A DNA stretch of 64,000 nt, taken from positions 14,790,640-14,854,639 of the forward strand of contig NC_058342.1 in NCBI RefSeq assembly GCF_905475395.1. Reading direction: 5' to 3'. Source of the stretch: Chrysoperla carnea. Its lineage: Eukaryota; Arthropoda; Insecta; Neuroptera; Chrysopidae. The notes under the pieces were generated by a model. It had not been told where the DNA came from and did no database searches. It saw only the letters and a list, made by a program, of their open reading frames with translations. Every line of letters starts with the position of its first letter. Within the stretch, counting starts at the first letter, position 1. Below, one piece after another: positions 22,853-33,063 of the stretch. The position numbers and the translations under genes were made by a program.

Positions 22853-22855
<3 letters not shown>

Positions 22856-22918
<63 letters not shown>
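22856..22918. repeat. (AT)n microsatellite
   Basis: About 30 uninterrupted AT units at the 5' border of the LINE copy. Confidence 0.9.
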
Positions 22919-22921
<3 letters not shown>

Positions 22922-23818
22922 GAGTATCGGAAATGGCACATCCTGTTGAAATAAAAAATCACAAATTTGCAAAAATATTATAAAATTTTTTTTTATTCTT
23001 GTGTGAATTTCATTACTTAAGCAAAAATAACCAATATAATTTTTGTATAAATAAAATCAATCGAAACCATTTTTTTCTAATTCAAAGTATTAATTTCTAG
23101 TTCTAATCAAAGTTTCGTAAAGTTCTAATAAAATTTTTGTCAGTCAAGTTCAAATTATGTCATTGTATTTTTATTGTATAATTTTAATAATCGGTTTAAT
23201 TTTGTTTTAATAAATTAAAGAATTAATATTGTGTAAAATAAATTATTCATTATTTCAACAAAACCTTCAGTCGTTTTTAAATAGAATAATTATAAATAAA
23301 TCGACGCACAGTCAAATCAAAAACACCGAAATAAATTATCGACGTTAAAAACAGTAATCGAACGCGACCGGAACTAACGATTAAATTAGAGCTCCGTTTC
23401 TTTTGTTTCTCGAAAAAACTAAGTGGCGATCCTCCTCATCTTTTAACAAGATTGCCAAGTCGTTCTCAAGCATTATAATTTGGAAAAAAGTGATTGGAAA
23501 TTAATAGTATAATATATTTGGGACACGACATATATATATATATATATATAGTTATGATTCTCTGAAATATTTGTCATTTGCCAAAAACTTCTTTTAGGTA
23601 GATCTCGGCAAGAAAGTTTTGTGTTAATATGGTTATAAAAAAAATATAAAAAAAATATCAGTCTACATAACCATGAAAACTAGGTTTTGCTTGGGATTGA
23701 ATAATCTCTTTGTCATTTTTGTAATCTCATTTTCTTTTAAGCAATTCCTTTGTCGTTTGTTTAGTTATCTCTTTGTCCTAATAACTAGAAAATTACCAAG
23801 AAAATATTTCATTTATCG
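22919..23818. other. Intergenic, nothing recognised
   Basis: No ORF, RNA gene or interspersed repeat was supported. There is a short (AT)n tract at about 23530-23550. Confidence 0.4.
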
Positions 23819-23876
23819 TCACGCACAAAAATGAGTTAAAATGCGTTTAATCATCTTCAAATTTGAATATAAAAAG
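23819..23876 (+). promoter_or_regulatory. G4 core promoter and family upstream element
   Basis: TCACGCACAA at 23819, TTAAAATGCGTTTAATCAT downstream of it, and TATAAAAAG at 23868-23876. It is nearly the same layout as G3 although the G4 mature protein is unrelated. Confidence 0.7.
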
Positions 23877-23950
23877 ATTTCAAAGCAAACAAACTTCATA
23901 CCGAATTCAAAATCAATTCAATTATTAACAATAATCAAAGATTGTCAACA

Positions 23951-24453
23951 ATGGCATTCAAACAAGTTTGTACTTCATTGTTAGTAGCAGTTATCTGTTG
24001 CAGTGTTATAACAGAGATCTGTGCTCAAGCCCAGGTTCCAATTCGCCCATTTGATTTGATAGGGGTAAATAATTTTTAAATTTTTATATCAATGTTTTTG
24101 ATATTTAAAAAAATTCCCCAGGTCGATTTTGTAAACTAACGTATGTCCATTCAATGTTAGTAAATGTTTCTTAAAAATAACTTTACCAACGGAGGAGTTT
24201 ACTTACTTTGACTTTTTTTTTTTTTTTTTTATTTTGACTTAAATAATACGTTCAACGTAAAGAAACGTTCAATATAAAGAACAGCACATTAGAACAGTCA
24301 TTGAACACGCAACTTCTTTAACTTTTTTTTTTTTAATTTAATTTCTTTTTCCAGACTGTTGCAGAGAATCTGGAGGATCAAGCTCAAGAGTTCTTTGAAG
24401 CTCCATTTAGTATGGCATTTTTGCTGGACCGCATCAACCCTTTCGAAAATTAA
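23951..24453 (+). CDS. G4: family signal peptide joined to an unrelated short mature protein, 70 aa
   Basis: Exons are 23951-24064 (38 codons) and 24355-24453 (32 plus stop), with a GT..AG phase-0 intron of 290 bp. Residues 1-25 (MAFKQVCTSLLVAVICCSVI, then TEICA) are the family signal peptide and are almost base-identical to G3. The mature part, QAQVPIRPFDLIG then TVAENLEDQAQEFFEAPFSM and AFLLDRINPFEN, has no YLRDN, SQIQTI or QQVLP modules. It is short, acidic and probably helical, without cysteines after the signal peptide. Promoter, start-site region and 3' UTR (AATAAA at 24457-24462, then TTTTTGTTTACAAATAAAT) match the family, so only the middle was replaced or diverged completely. No known domain is recognised. 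Splice sites are inferred from consensus and frame. Exon 2 alone would be missed by simple ORF finding. Confidence 0.72.
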
Positions 24454-24469
24454 AAAAATAAATATATTT

Positions 24470-25349
24470 TTGTTTACAAATAAATAGAATTTTATTCCAA
24501 TACATATTTTAGTTTTTATTTTTTGAAATCCACATTCCTTTAACAAGCGGAACACTTATATTTGTGTTCCCACGCCCATGTGATGGCAAAAATATAAAAT
24601 ACTTATTTTAAGAAGTTTTTTGTGAGTAACAATTTATTTTAGTCTTTATTAGACTTTTTTAAAGAATACTTGCTAATAACAACCATGAGCGAAGCCATGG
24701 GGGAAGCAAGATGAGCAATCGGTCCTTAATTAAAATTCCCTGGCCACACCAATGATGGCTAGGAATACTTGATTAAATTTTAAAGTTTAAGCAGTTTTAT
24801 AAATGTTTTTATTATACTTTTGAATACTTTTTAGAGTAAGAGCCAGCGCCTGCCAGACATACGTTAAAGTATAAAAACTGAAATTTTGTTTGCGTATTCT
24901 CACTGGTGTAGGGACCAATCTTTGGGGTAGGGACCAATCTTTTACAATCTTTTACTCACGATAAAGTATAAAAGCTGAAATTCACACAGAGTGTTCAAAT
25001 GACCATTTTAAGTCAATATTGAAAAAGACATATCAATCCATCCAACTAACATTAGAAGACATATCGGTCAAATATTCAATAAGTAAATCGTCATAGTTGT
25101 ATAAGTCATAAACGGTTAGTGATACAAAAAAAATTAGTTTACAAAAAAGTAGGTAATTTAATTATCTACAATAAAAGTTATTACCATTTTTGGTCTAAAG
25201 CGCACGGTTATGGAGATATAGCCTAAAACGGGTTTCCTTAAAATGGAGGCACTTCCCCCGCTTATTTTTGTAAGGATTTTGTGCTTTTAAATTCAGTACG
25301 TGAGACTGAACATATTTAAATAATAAAATAACTTTTGCAGTGAAATAAG
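24470..25349. other. Intergenic, nothing recognised
   Basis: No supported gene or RNA. 'gtagggaccaatct' occurs twice near 24908-24940, a small local duplication. Confidence 0.4.
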
Positions 25350-25762
25350 TTCATAATCACTAAATTAGTCCATTTCCAGTTGTCTGTCTGTCTGTTGTCT
25401 GTCTGTCCGTCTGTCATAACGATTACTCAAAAACGAAAGGAGGTATCAAGCTGAAATTTTTATAGTGTGCTAAGGGCTGGAGTAAAGTCGAGTTCGTAAA
25501 TGAGCAACATAGGTCAATTGATTCTTGGGTCCGTAGGACTCAATTGATACAACAGAAGTTTAACATTTTTTCGTATACATCACTGTTTACCCGTTAGAGC
25601 GCAAATTATGCGCAAATTGTTTAGTATGTATTATATGGAAATATCAGTTATATGTGTGTGACATGTATGTATGTGTAATGTGACACTATCTATGCATGGT
25701 AATCAACCTGTCTATGCATGGTATTTCAACAATTAACTCAGTCAATTGTTTGTTTTCACTTG
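25350..25762 (+). repeat. R1 element, 5'-truncated copy
   Basis: It begins in the 'ttcataatcactaaattagtcc' part, has an expanded GTCTGTCTGTTGTCTGTCTG microsatellite and reaches the intact 3' end (CATGGTATTTCAACAATTAA ... CACTTG|TT). Confidence 0.65.
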
Positions 25763-26228
25763 TTCCGCGTAAAATTTGGATAAAAAATTTGTTGCTGCTT
25801 ACACTTTAACTTGTTACGGTGCATAGAGTCAGCAAGGTTTTCTCGATCGGTTCGAGAAAATCGTTTTTTTCACAACTAATTAGCAACTAATAATCTAAAA
25901 ATTATGGCGTTATTTTTTTTTTTTTCATTTCAGCTAATTTAACATTGCCAGTTTTATAGACCTAAATAATTGGTTACAGCGAAACACTTGTGTCAATTTA
26001 CCTAATTATATTTGTTAATAAGCTCCAATGGACCTTTTAATTATTCTTATTTACGTGCAGAAAAAGAAGTTGTAGTAAGGAGCACAATTATTAAAAATTT
26101 CTTAATGTGTTGGACTCCGTCAAATGGGAGGAGCCTAAGAAACACGCCGTCAATAAGGGTAAATTTACAATAGTTCCTATAGTTTACCGTGCAATTTCTT
26201 AATTTCTTAATTTTTAAATTAAAATAAA
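25763..26228. other. Intergenic, nothing recognised
   Basis: AT-rich DNA between an R1 copy and the SWIM-like fragment. No feature supported. Confidence 0.35.
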
Positions 26229-26498
26229 ATGATAAGTATTGGCACAATATGTGATTGGACTGATACAAACCCTCGGAAAAGAAATTTCGTTGAAGGTGAG
26301 CGTGTTTTTAATGCCAATCACATAATCAAATTCGGAAAAAACGGATCTGAAAGCGAACCTTCAAATTCTGTGAAGTTTAGTGCCTACTGTCTACAAACTT
26401 CAGATTTAAAAAGTGATTCGCATGAAAGACATGTTGAGGTGACTTCAAGTGGCAATATTATATCAATGACTTGCACGGTACAAACAAAAATGAATTGA
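26229..26498 (+). pseudogene. Fragment of a SWIM zinc-finger transposon-type protein (tentative)
   Basis: An 89-codon open stretch contains EGERVFNANHIIKFG, VKFSAYCLQTSDLKSDSHE and VEVTSSGNIISMTCT. The spacing (GE..NA.HI, then a CLQ/S block, then a strand ending MTCT) is that of the region just before a SWIM finger (CxC...CxH) in insect repetitive proteins. Here the frame ends one residue after the first cysteine, so the CxC and CxH ligands are absent. It is a truncated, non-functional piece if the assignment is right. No neighbouring part of such a gene is seen. Confidence 0.3.
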
Positions 26499-26620
26499 AC
26501 CGCCCTTGGTCGGTATTATATTATTTAAACAACAATTTCGAAAGTGCCTTATATACTTTTGTTCAAAACCAAATAGTTAAGAAATTATGGGCACTATCAA
26601 GACCTCAAAGATAATAAAAA

Positions 26621-27209
26621 CAAGTGAAAACAAACAATTGACTGAGTTAATTGTTGAAATACCATGTATAGACAGTGTTGATGCGCAATCGTTTTTTTTT
26701 TTTGACGTCACGTAAATAACAAAAGATATTCACTTTTAAATAGACACACACGTAACTGATATTCCTATATTAATACATATTATAAAATTTGCACATAATT
26801 AACGCCCTCGTGGGTAAACAGTGATGTTTACAAAACAATGTTTCAAACAAAAGTTTTTTATTTTTTTATAAGGATCATTTTTTACAAACTTTTGTTCTAT
26901 CTCTAACGGTTTACAAGATGGGTCCTACGGACCCAAGACCCAATTGACCTACGATGCTCATTTACGAACTTGACCTCACTTTTTACGTCCTGAGTACGCA
27001 GTAAAAATTTCAGCTCGATATCTTTTTTCGTGTTTGAGTTATCGTGTCCACATACGGACGGACGGACGGACGGACAACCGGAAATGGATTAATTAGGTGA
27101 TTCTATGAACACCTATACCAAAATTTTTTTCGTAGCATCAATATTTTTAAGCGTTACAAACTTGGGACGAAACTTAATATACTATGTATATTTCATATAT
27201 ACATGGTAT
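26621..27209 (-). repeat. R1 element, full-length-like copy
   Basis: On the minus strand it runs from ATACCATGTATATATG (27209) to CACTTG (26621), bordered by TT at each end. It contains GTCCGTCCGTCCGTCCG, the core 'aaaccgttagagatagaac' and the terminal hairpin CAATTAACTCAGTCAATTG. Confidence 0.75.
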
Positions 27210-27221
27210 AAAAATAGTAAA

Positions 27222-27790
27222 CAAGTGAACAAAAATCATTGACTAAGTTGAAATACCATGTAAAGATAGTGTTGATTACGCAATCATTTGTTTTTTTACG
27301 TCATACAATTAACGAAAGATAGCCACACATACATACATACTTGTCACACAAACTTAACTGATATTCCCATATAATACATACTATATAATTTGCGCCTAAT
27401 TTGCTCTCTCACGGGTAAACAGTGATGTTTACGAAAAAACAAAAGTTGTTTATTTTTTATAAGGAACATTTTTTACATTTAAACTTTTGTTTTATCTCTA
27501 ACGGTTTTTAAAATGGGTCCTAAGAACCCAAGACTTTGACCTACGTTGTTCATTTACTCAACCTCAGTTTTAATGTCCTGGGCACGCTCTAAAAATTTCA
27601 GCTTGATATAATTTATTGTTTTTGAGTTATCGAGTTGACAGACGGACGGACGGGAAACCGAAAATGGACTAATTAGGTGATTTTATGAACACCTATATCA
27701 AAATTTTGTTCGTAGCGTCAATATTTTTAAGTGTTACAAACTTGGGAGTAAACTTAGTATACCGTGATATATTTCATATGTACATGGTAT
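27222..27790 (-). repeat. R1 element, full-length-like copy
   Basis: A second minus-strand R1 only 12 bp from the previous one. It has the same order of blocks, with a degenerate terminal hairpin and a shortened GTCC tract. Confidence 0.75.
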
Positions 27791-27898
27791 AATTAATCTG
27801 GTAAGCTATGTAATTGTTTTGCCATTTTATTGTTAAGGTGAAATTTGATAATGTATGTTTGTTTTTATTTTTTAAGTTGTAATTTTAAGATTAATTTA

Positions 27899-28054
27899 AT
27901 GGCTACATGTAAAAACCAAGAATATGTCGATATTCACCTTATTTACGCATATAATGACGGAAATGGAACAGCGTCAGTACTGGAATATCAGCGTCAGATT
28001 CTTCATCGAAGAGCTCCTAATAAAGAAGTGTTTCGACGAAGAAGCTATCCTTAA
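27899..28054 (+). pseudogene. Fragment of a helix-turn-helix (DUF4817-like) transposon protein (tentative)
   Basis: From ATG 27899 the frame reads MATCKNQEYVDIHLIYAYND, then GNGTASVLEYQRQIL and HRRAPNKEVF, and stops soon after. This resembles the small N-terminal helix-turn-helix region ('YTNEEYADM.L.YGE..GNAR.A...Y.ERFPNRRHP...TF') common in insect transposon-derived proteins. Only this N-terminal piece is present and it ends in a frame-disrupted RRRSYP. It would be a DNA-binding remnant. Not a host gene. Confidence 0.35.
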
Positions 28055-28143
28055 TATGGTCGAAAATAGCCCCTTTAGTAGTGTATGAAGAAAAATTTTC
28101 ACTACTTTTCTCACGAATGCAGTGTCCGATCAAGGGGGGGGGG

Positions 28144-28340
28144 GCTACAATGGTTACACAGTAATCTCGGTAACCCATGTAGGAAAGTACGGCGGGAGCA
28201 GGCTTGGTCCAACTATCCAGAACTCTGGGCCAGACTTGTAAGCCAGACTTGGCCCACGCCTGGTTGGCAGGGCTGGGCCATAGTTAAGTTTTAAGTCTGG
28301 CCCATGCCTGGTTGGCAGGGCTAGGCCATAGTTAAGTTTT
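28144..28340. repeat. GC-rich short duplication
   Basis: A unit of about 57 bp ('ggcccatgcctggttggcag', then 'ggccatagttaagttttaag') occurs twice in a row and a partial third time. It has GC content far above its surroundings and TTGGCCCA-type words like the minisatellite at 28894. A run of at least 11 G precedes it. Confidence 0.6.
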
Positions 28341-28754
28341 AAGATTATTTTATGAAGAATTCTATTTTGTGATTTATTTGACAGCGCCAATCCCAGCTGT
28401 ACTGCAACACTGAGTCAACCCGCGGTAGAAGAGGAGCAAGCTCTTCAAGCTCTTACACGTTGATCTTAGCTCAATGAGCCGAGAAGCGAGAACATTGTAC
28501 CGGTTTATATACACCTTACTAGAACATCTTACTAGTGAGAGGTTTTAAAAATAAATATTACTTTGTAAAAAGGATAGTGACTAAAAGACAGAGAAGGAGG
28601 AAGTTATTGTAAGTACATGTACCTACTCCATAAACAGTATTACACATGCATTGTATACCTTTTGGTTGTATATGCCATTTTTTGTTAGGTATTTAAAATT
28701 TTTACAATGTCAAAGGTGCCCATTTCAGGAGTTTATGTCATCAATGTAATTAAT

Positions 28755-28756
<2 letters not shown>
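28341..28756. other. Intergenic between two GC-rich repeat blocks
   Basis: It contains GC-richer words ('gagccgagaagcgagaac', 'caagctcttcaagctctt') that may be part of the same composite repeat. No gene recognised. Confidence 0.3.
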
Positions 28757-28847
<91 letters not shown>

Positions 28848-28848
28848 T
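28757..28848. repeat. (TAA)n microsatellite
   Basis: About 30 uninterrupted AAT/TAA units. A minus-strand ORF with a poly-isoleucine run is simply this repeat translated. Confidence 0.95.
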
Positions 28849-28893
28849 GACGATTTATTCTGCGATTTCCCTTCAATAAGTGAATATTGTCAG

Positions 28894-29405
28894 CCAAGAC
28901 TAGGATGCCTAGTCTTGGCCCAAGACTGGGCTCCCTTGCGTTTGCCGTTCTATGGCAAACCAATGTTGGCCCAGGCTTGGATAATCATTGGATTGGCCAA
29001 GGCTAGGATGCCTAGTCTTGGCCCAAGACTGGGCTCCCTTGCGTTGGCCGTTCTATGGCAAACCAATGTTGGCCCTGGCTTGGATAATCATTGGATTGGC
29101 CAAGGCTAGGATGCCTAGTCTTAGCCCAAGACTGGGCTCCCTTGCGTTTGCCGTTCTATGGCAAACCAATGTTGGCCCAGGCTTGGATAATCATTGGATT
29201 GGCCAAGGCTAGGATGCCTAGTCTTGGCCCAAGATTGGGCTTCCTTGCGTTGGCTGTTCTATGGCAAACCAATGTTGGCCCAGGCTTGGATAATCATTGG
29301 ATCGGTCAAGGCTGGGCAACCCAGCCTTGTCCCAGGCTCGGGCAATCGTTGGGTCGGCCAAGGTTAATTATTTCATCTTGGCTCAAGCATGGGCCAAAAT
29401 CGGGG
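28894..29405. repeat. 103-bp GC-rich minisatellite with hairpin-forming units
   Basis: Units start at 28894, 28997, 29100 and 29203 (exact 103-bp spacing), with a diverged fifth from 29306. Each unit has AGTCTTGG-C-CCAAGACT, a perfect hairpin, and next to it CCAAGRCTAGG-ATG-CCTAGTCTTGG, a near-perfect one. The unit is much richer in G+C than the rest of the window. Overlapping ORFs (28915-29536) are the repeat read in frame-shifted turns since 103 is not divisible by three. Confidence 0.9.
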
Positions 29406-29629
29406 CGCCAAAGCTGGTATCCCTAGTACTGGACCAGGCGAGGCCCGGTCGTTCAACTATGGCGGTTCCTACATGGGAATCGGAACTCAATAAGACCAGG
29501 GCTGTTTCGAAAACTGAGATTGTCTGGAAAAATTAACTATAATTTATAAATAAAATAAAATACCATTGAAATCTATGTATTTAAGCGAAATTGTATGTAT
29601 ATATAATACATTTAAGCGAAATTGTATGT

Positions 29630-30404
29630 ATACAGGTGATTTTTAAGTTGGTATTTGCTTAAAACTCCAAAAATAACTGTTATCGATAAAAATGCTTCAA
29701 GCGACAATGTTTTCCAGCTCAATCTACTCCATAACTGCAGGTAATCGATTAATGAACACTTTAAATTAGAAAGTTGTTAATGATTAAAAAAGTAACATTT
29801 TTTGATCGAACCATTTTCCGTTATCGTACAGTTTAGGCAAAAACGGACTGAAAAGTTTTACACAAAATTGTTCGTATCAAAATTGTTATTTTGTATAATC
29901 GTTTCTGCGAAATTTGGGCACTCTTCGAAAAAAATTTTCTATTAAATAATATAAAAATGGTTCGTTTTTGTATAAAGACTATTTTAGTTCAAAATGAATG
30001 AACAAACGCGCTAAAAGTTGATTTTTGCTATCAATTACTGTCTTAACTATTCGGTTGACAAAAAAATATTTACTTTTTATAAAGAACAACTTTCTAATTC
30101 ATCTGTTTGCCAGTTATGAATCAATGTTCATTTTCCTCAATCAATCATTTTTCTCGATGAAATTTATTTTTCGAGTTTCAAGATATGTCAACTTAATAAA
30201 AACAGCCTGTGTATGGTATGATTGCAAAGGGCGGCAACTATTATTTTTTGTCCGTAGCGGCTAAATAGATCGAACCCTGCAACAATGTCTTTAATTTATT
30301 GGTTGAATTCAATAGGGTTTTGGACAAAAGTATCGCCTCAAAATTATCCAAAGAATACGCTCTAAAGCTATGTCCATCGAGCCACGGGCACCCTGTATAC
30401 AGTT
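29630..30404. repeat. Candidate inverted-end element (TATACAGGG-type ends)
   Basis: TATACAGGTG near 29630 faces TATACAGGGTGCCCGTGG on the opposite strand near 30404. The interior is AT-rich and without a coding ORF. Terminal repeats of only about 11 bp make this tentative. Confidence 0.3.
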
Positions 30405-30547
30405 TTTGTAAACAATTATTAAAAAAATTAAAAACAAAGTGATTCGAAATAAATTTTTTTTTTGTATTTGTCAGCAAAAAAATTATTATTATGATTTCAC
30501 AAAAATAACAAATTTTGTACAAATTTTTCTGATATTGCCACAATTTT

Positions 30548-31605
30548 CTAGCGACCATAGTTGATTTCAACTGGAGCAACTTGGTTGTTGGTGATTTGAT
30601 TGTTATTATTTGAGTATCCTACTGGTCCACCAATGTAAGCTGGTTGTTGAACAGCATATTGAGCAACTGGTAAGACTTGTTGAACACTTGGGTAGCTTAC
30701 AAGTGGAGCTTGTGCAAAAGTGCTTGTGGGATATTGGATTGTTGATAAACCGTTTAATCCATTTACGTTATTAACGTTGTTTATGATATTGGAACCAAAT
30801 CCATTGTTTCCAACGAGTCCAACATTGCCAATTACTCCTGGATATGAACCAATAGTTTGTACTTGAGAACTACCAATGTTGTTGATATAGTTCACTGGTC
30901 CTGACTATAAAATTAAAACAAAAACAATGAGTATATTATTCAGAAGAAATATAGTTCAGGAAATAATGAACACCAAAGTTTCTTCCTAAGTTGCCATCTC
31001 ACGGATAAAAAGATGTTTACGAAAATGATTCAAATAAAAGTTACTTATTTTTTTATAATTTTTTAAGGAATAACTTTTACATTTAAACTTTTGGTCTATC
31101 TCTAACGGTTCACAAGATGGATATTTTTTCCTTTGATTGAATGAGCCAAAAAATTACATTTTAAAATTTTCATATCTCGGACAATTTTGAAGCTAGAAAG
31201 TCGAAAAAAAACGAAAAGCTTTTTTTGTAATTTGTATAAAAATGAGTAAAATTCCCAACTACCCCCCAGAAATGGGGATTAGGCGAGCCCCTAAGAGGTC
31301 GACTTTCTTTTACGAAGTTTTTACAACCTTATAAACAATTGTGGAAAATTTAATTTTTCCCTTTTAGATAATTAGTTTAATTGTAGTTATTGTACAAATT
31401 AAATTGTAAAAAAATTATTTACCTGTACTGGATAAACGGCTGATACTTGGTCATTATCTCTCAAATAAGTAAATGTACCTTGATTTCCGAATGGAGAACC
31501 ATTTTGGTCGTTATCTCTTAAGTAACTCAATGGTGTTGCCACTGACAAAACAGTGCAACAAGCTACTGCTACCAACAATGAAGTACAAACTTGTTTGAAT
31601 GCCAT
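30548..31605 (-). CDS. G5: secreted family protein, two exons, shortened C terminus, 179 aa
   Basis: Exons are 31605-31423 (61 codons) and 30904-30548 (118 plus TAG), phase-0 GT..AG intron of 518 bp. There is a signal peptide as in G2, then YLRDNDQNGSPFGNQG and YLRDNDQVSAVYPVQ. Modules B and C are in one exon, with INNVNNVNGLNGLSTIQYPT. A two-codon insertion (TS) lies before FAQAPLVSYPS, created by a duplicated ACAAGC. The protein ends PVEINYGR, whereas G6-G8 continue SGSQGYLGSPIIF: about 30 bases of the tail are deleted relative to them. Exon 1 and the intron are close to those of G6. The AATAAA signal is degenerate here. Probably still a working secreted protein, though the altered 3' end could mark early decay. 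Confidence 0.82.
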
Positions 31606-31691
31606 TTTTAATAATTTGTTTTGTTTATTTTTAATTATTGTTAAATAATTTAATTATTTTAATTTAGTATATAATTCGTCTGTTTTGAAGT

Positions 31692-31746
31692 CTTTTTATA
31701 CAAAAATATAAATATGATTAAATTTTAACCAAAATTTGTACGTGAT
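31692..31746 (-). promoter_or_regulatory. G5 core promoter and family upstream element
   Basis: Minus strand: ATCACGTACAAATTTTGG, then TTAAAATTTAATCAT, then TATAAAAAG at 31700-31692 and ACTTCAAAAC. It is almost the same as G6. Confidence 0.7.
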
Positions 31747-32018
31747 ATTGAATCAAAATATTTTGATTAGGAATTGATAAAAGATTGTCATCTAAAAACC
31801 GACCAAAATTTTCTTAACAGTAAAATTCGAACCTTATCTGGGCAATCATTGTTTTTTATTGTTTTCAAAACTTTATATTGGGTATATGTGTGAAGTATCA
31901 AATATTTTTGTTAAAGGCTAATTTGTTTAAAGCGAAATTTTAGCCTTATGTGCCACAAAATCAATACAAAAGAAACAATGATATTTTTTTTCCTTTTGCG
32001 TTATGCTAATGAAAGTCA

Positions 32019-32310
32019 ACCCTAGTGGCTCAGTTGGTTAAAGCGTAACTAATCCTGTTACGGATTTGTCTAAGGTAGTGGGTTCGATTCCCGCCGTCAA
32101 AAATTCAACAAATGGTTGTGATGGGCTAGAGTAGTGCATGGTTTATACTTGAAGGAGGTGCACTCAGGCTCACAAAACAATTGAGAAGCCGAAAAATAAA
32201 ATTATCGGCGGAAAAGGTGGTAAAACACATATATGGTATCACAATGGCCCTTATGGCCTATGTGTGTCCTTCGTGGATAGTCAATATAACCTAACCTAAT
32301 CTAACCTAGG
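32019..32310 (+). repeat. tRNA-derived SINE with telomere-like tail
   Basis: A box GTGGCTCAGTTGGTTAAAGC (32025-32044) and B box GGTTCGATTCC (32081-32091) are at tRNA spacing. A body of about 200 bp follows, and the tail AACCTAACCTAATCTAACCT ends near 32310. The tRNA-like part is followed directly by SINE body sequence and lacks a clear mature 3' end, so it is not called a tRNA gene. Confidence 0.65.
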
Positions 32311-33063
32311 TAAATTGGCTAAAATTTGGTATGTAAAACGAATTATTATACTATAATAATAACCGAGCTATAGCTGATCAAAATCGGACAAAGTTTCTCG
32401 AAATGTAAAAAAGTAGCTGAAAAATTAAGCTTTTTTCCTATTTACCACCTATTACTAACTATTTATTACCATGATTTCCATGTTAATTAGGTTAATCACA
32501 CATCAATATCAACAGTTTAGTACAACTATAACCTGAACCATACCAACTCTCCCCTGTATTTATTCTTTTCATTGTTGTCGGTTATTTGTAAATGATAATC
32601 TGTTTTTCATTTGCGTGAACCATTTTTTTAATTTTCCATTGCCCGCTTGTGTGTTTTGTTGCTATTTATTACTGAATATCTTATTTAATTAGTAGAATTA
32701 TATAGTTGCTTACATTTTCCATAAATTTTCCAAATTTTTGAGATTTTTTTATGTATAATGCTTTAAATAAGTAAAAACATTCCGAAATCATAAAACAAAA
32801 TTATTTTGAATGAAAATAATTAATATTTAAAAAATTATTATAGTCGTGTCATTTTAGCCTTTCATAGACAATTTTTTTGTACCTCAGCCTATCGATCCAG
32901 TTTTTTTTTTTTTAAATGATCAGGAAGGTCCATATATCGGAATTTAATCTAATTTTTTGCCGCAAGAAAGTTTTGGTTTTTACTATAGGCCCAATAGGCT
33001 AATCATTAGAATCCATTTATGAGCTGATTTTTGAAAATTTTAATACCTTGAAAATATGGGCCA
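32311..33063. other. Intergenic, nothing recognised
   Basis: AT-rich DNA before the gypsy remnant. No LTR could be recognised here. If the 5' part of the element (gag, 5' LTR) was ever present it is gone or unrecognisable. Confidence 0.4.

Larger units (their letters stand above)
19205..22855 (-). mobile_element. Nearly complete non-LTR (LINE) retrotransposon
   Basis: The element reads on the minus strand. An apurinic-type endonuclease is followed by reverse transcriptase and a C-terminal zinc-binding motif, then a 3' end with AATAAA (19231-19226) and a (TTA/TA)n tail near 19205. The 5' side is cut at an (AT)n tract near 22855 and no methionine start is visible, so it is probably 5'-truncated. 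The main ORF is broken only by one frameshift (about 21940) and two in-frame TGA codons (21179-21177, 19595-19593), so insertion is relatively recent. The clade was not determined. Confidence 0.85.

Noticed and set aside
28733-29536. Several long open frames on both strands
   Set aside because: They are translations of the (TAA)n tract and of the 103-bp minisatellite, whose period not divisible by three keeps shifting the frame.
30548-30904. Exon-2 open frames of G2, G5 and G6 as independent genes starting MNYINN
   Set aside because: The apparent start is GTG within SGPVNYINN. An intron acceptor lies just upstream and the first exon with signal peptide is found in each case.
32022-32105. A functional tRNA gene
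   Set aside because: A and B boxes are good but the sequence continues straight into a SINE body with tail, and a clean acceptor stem was not seen.
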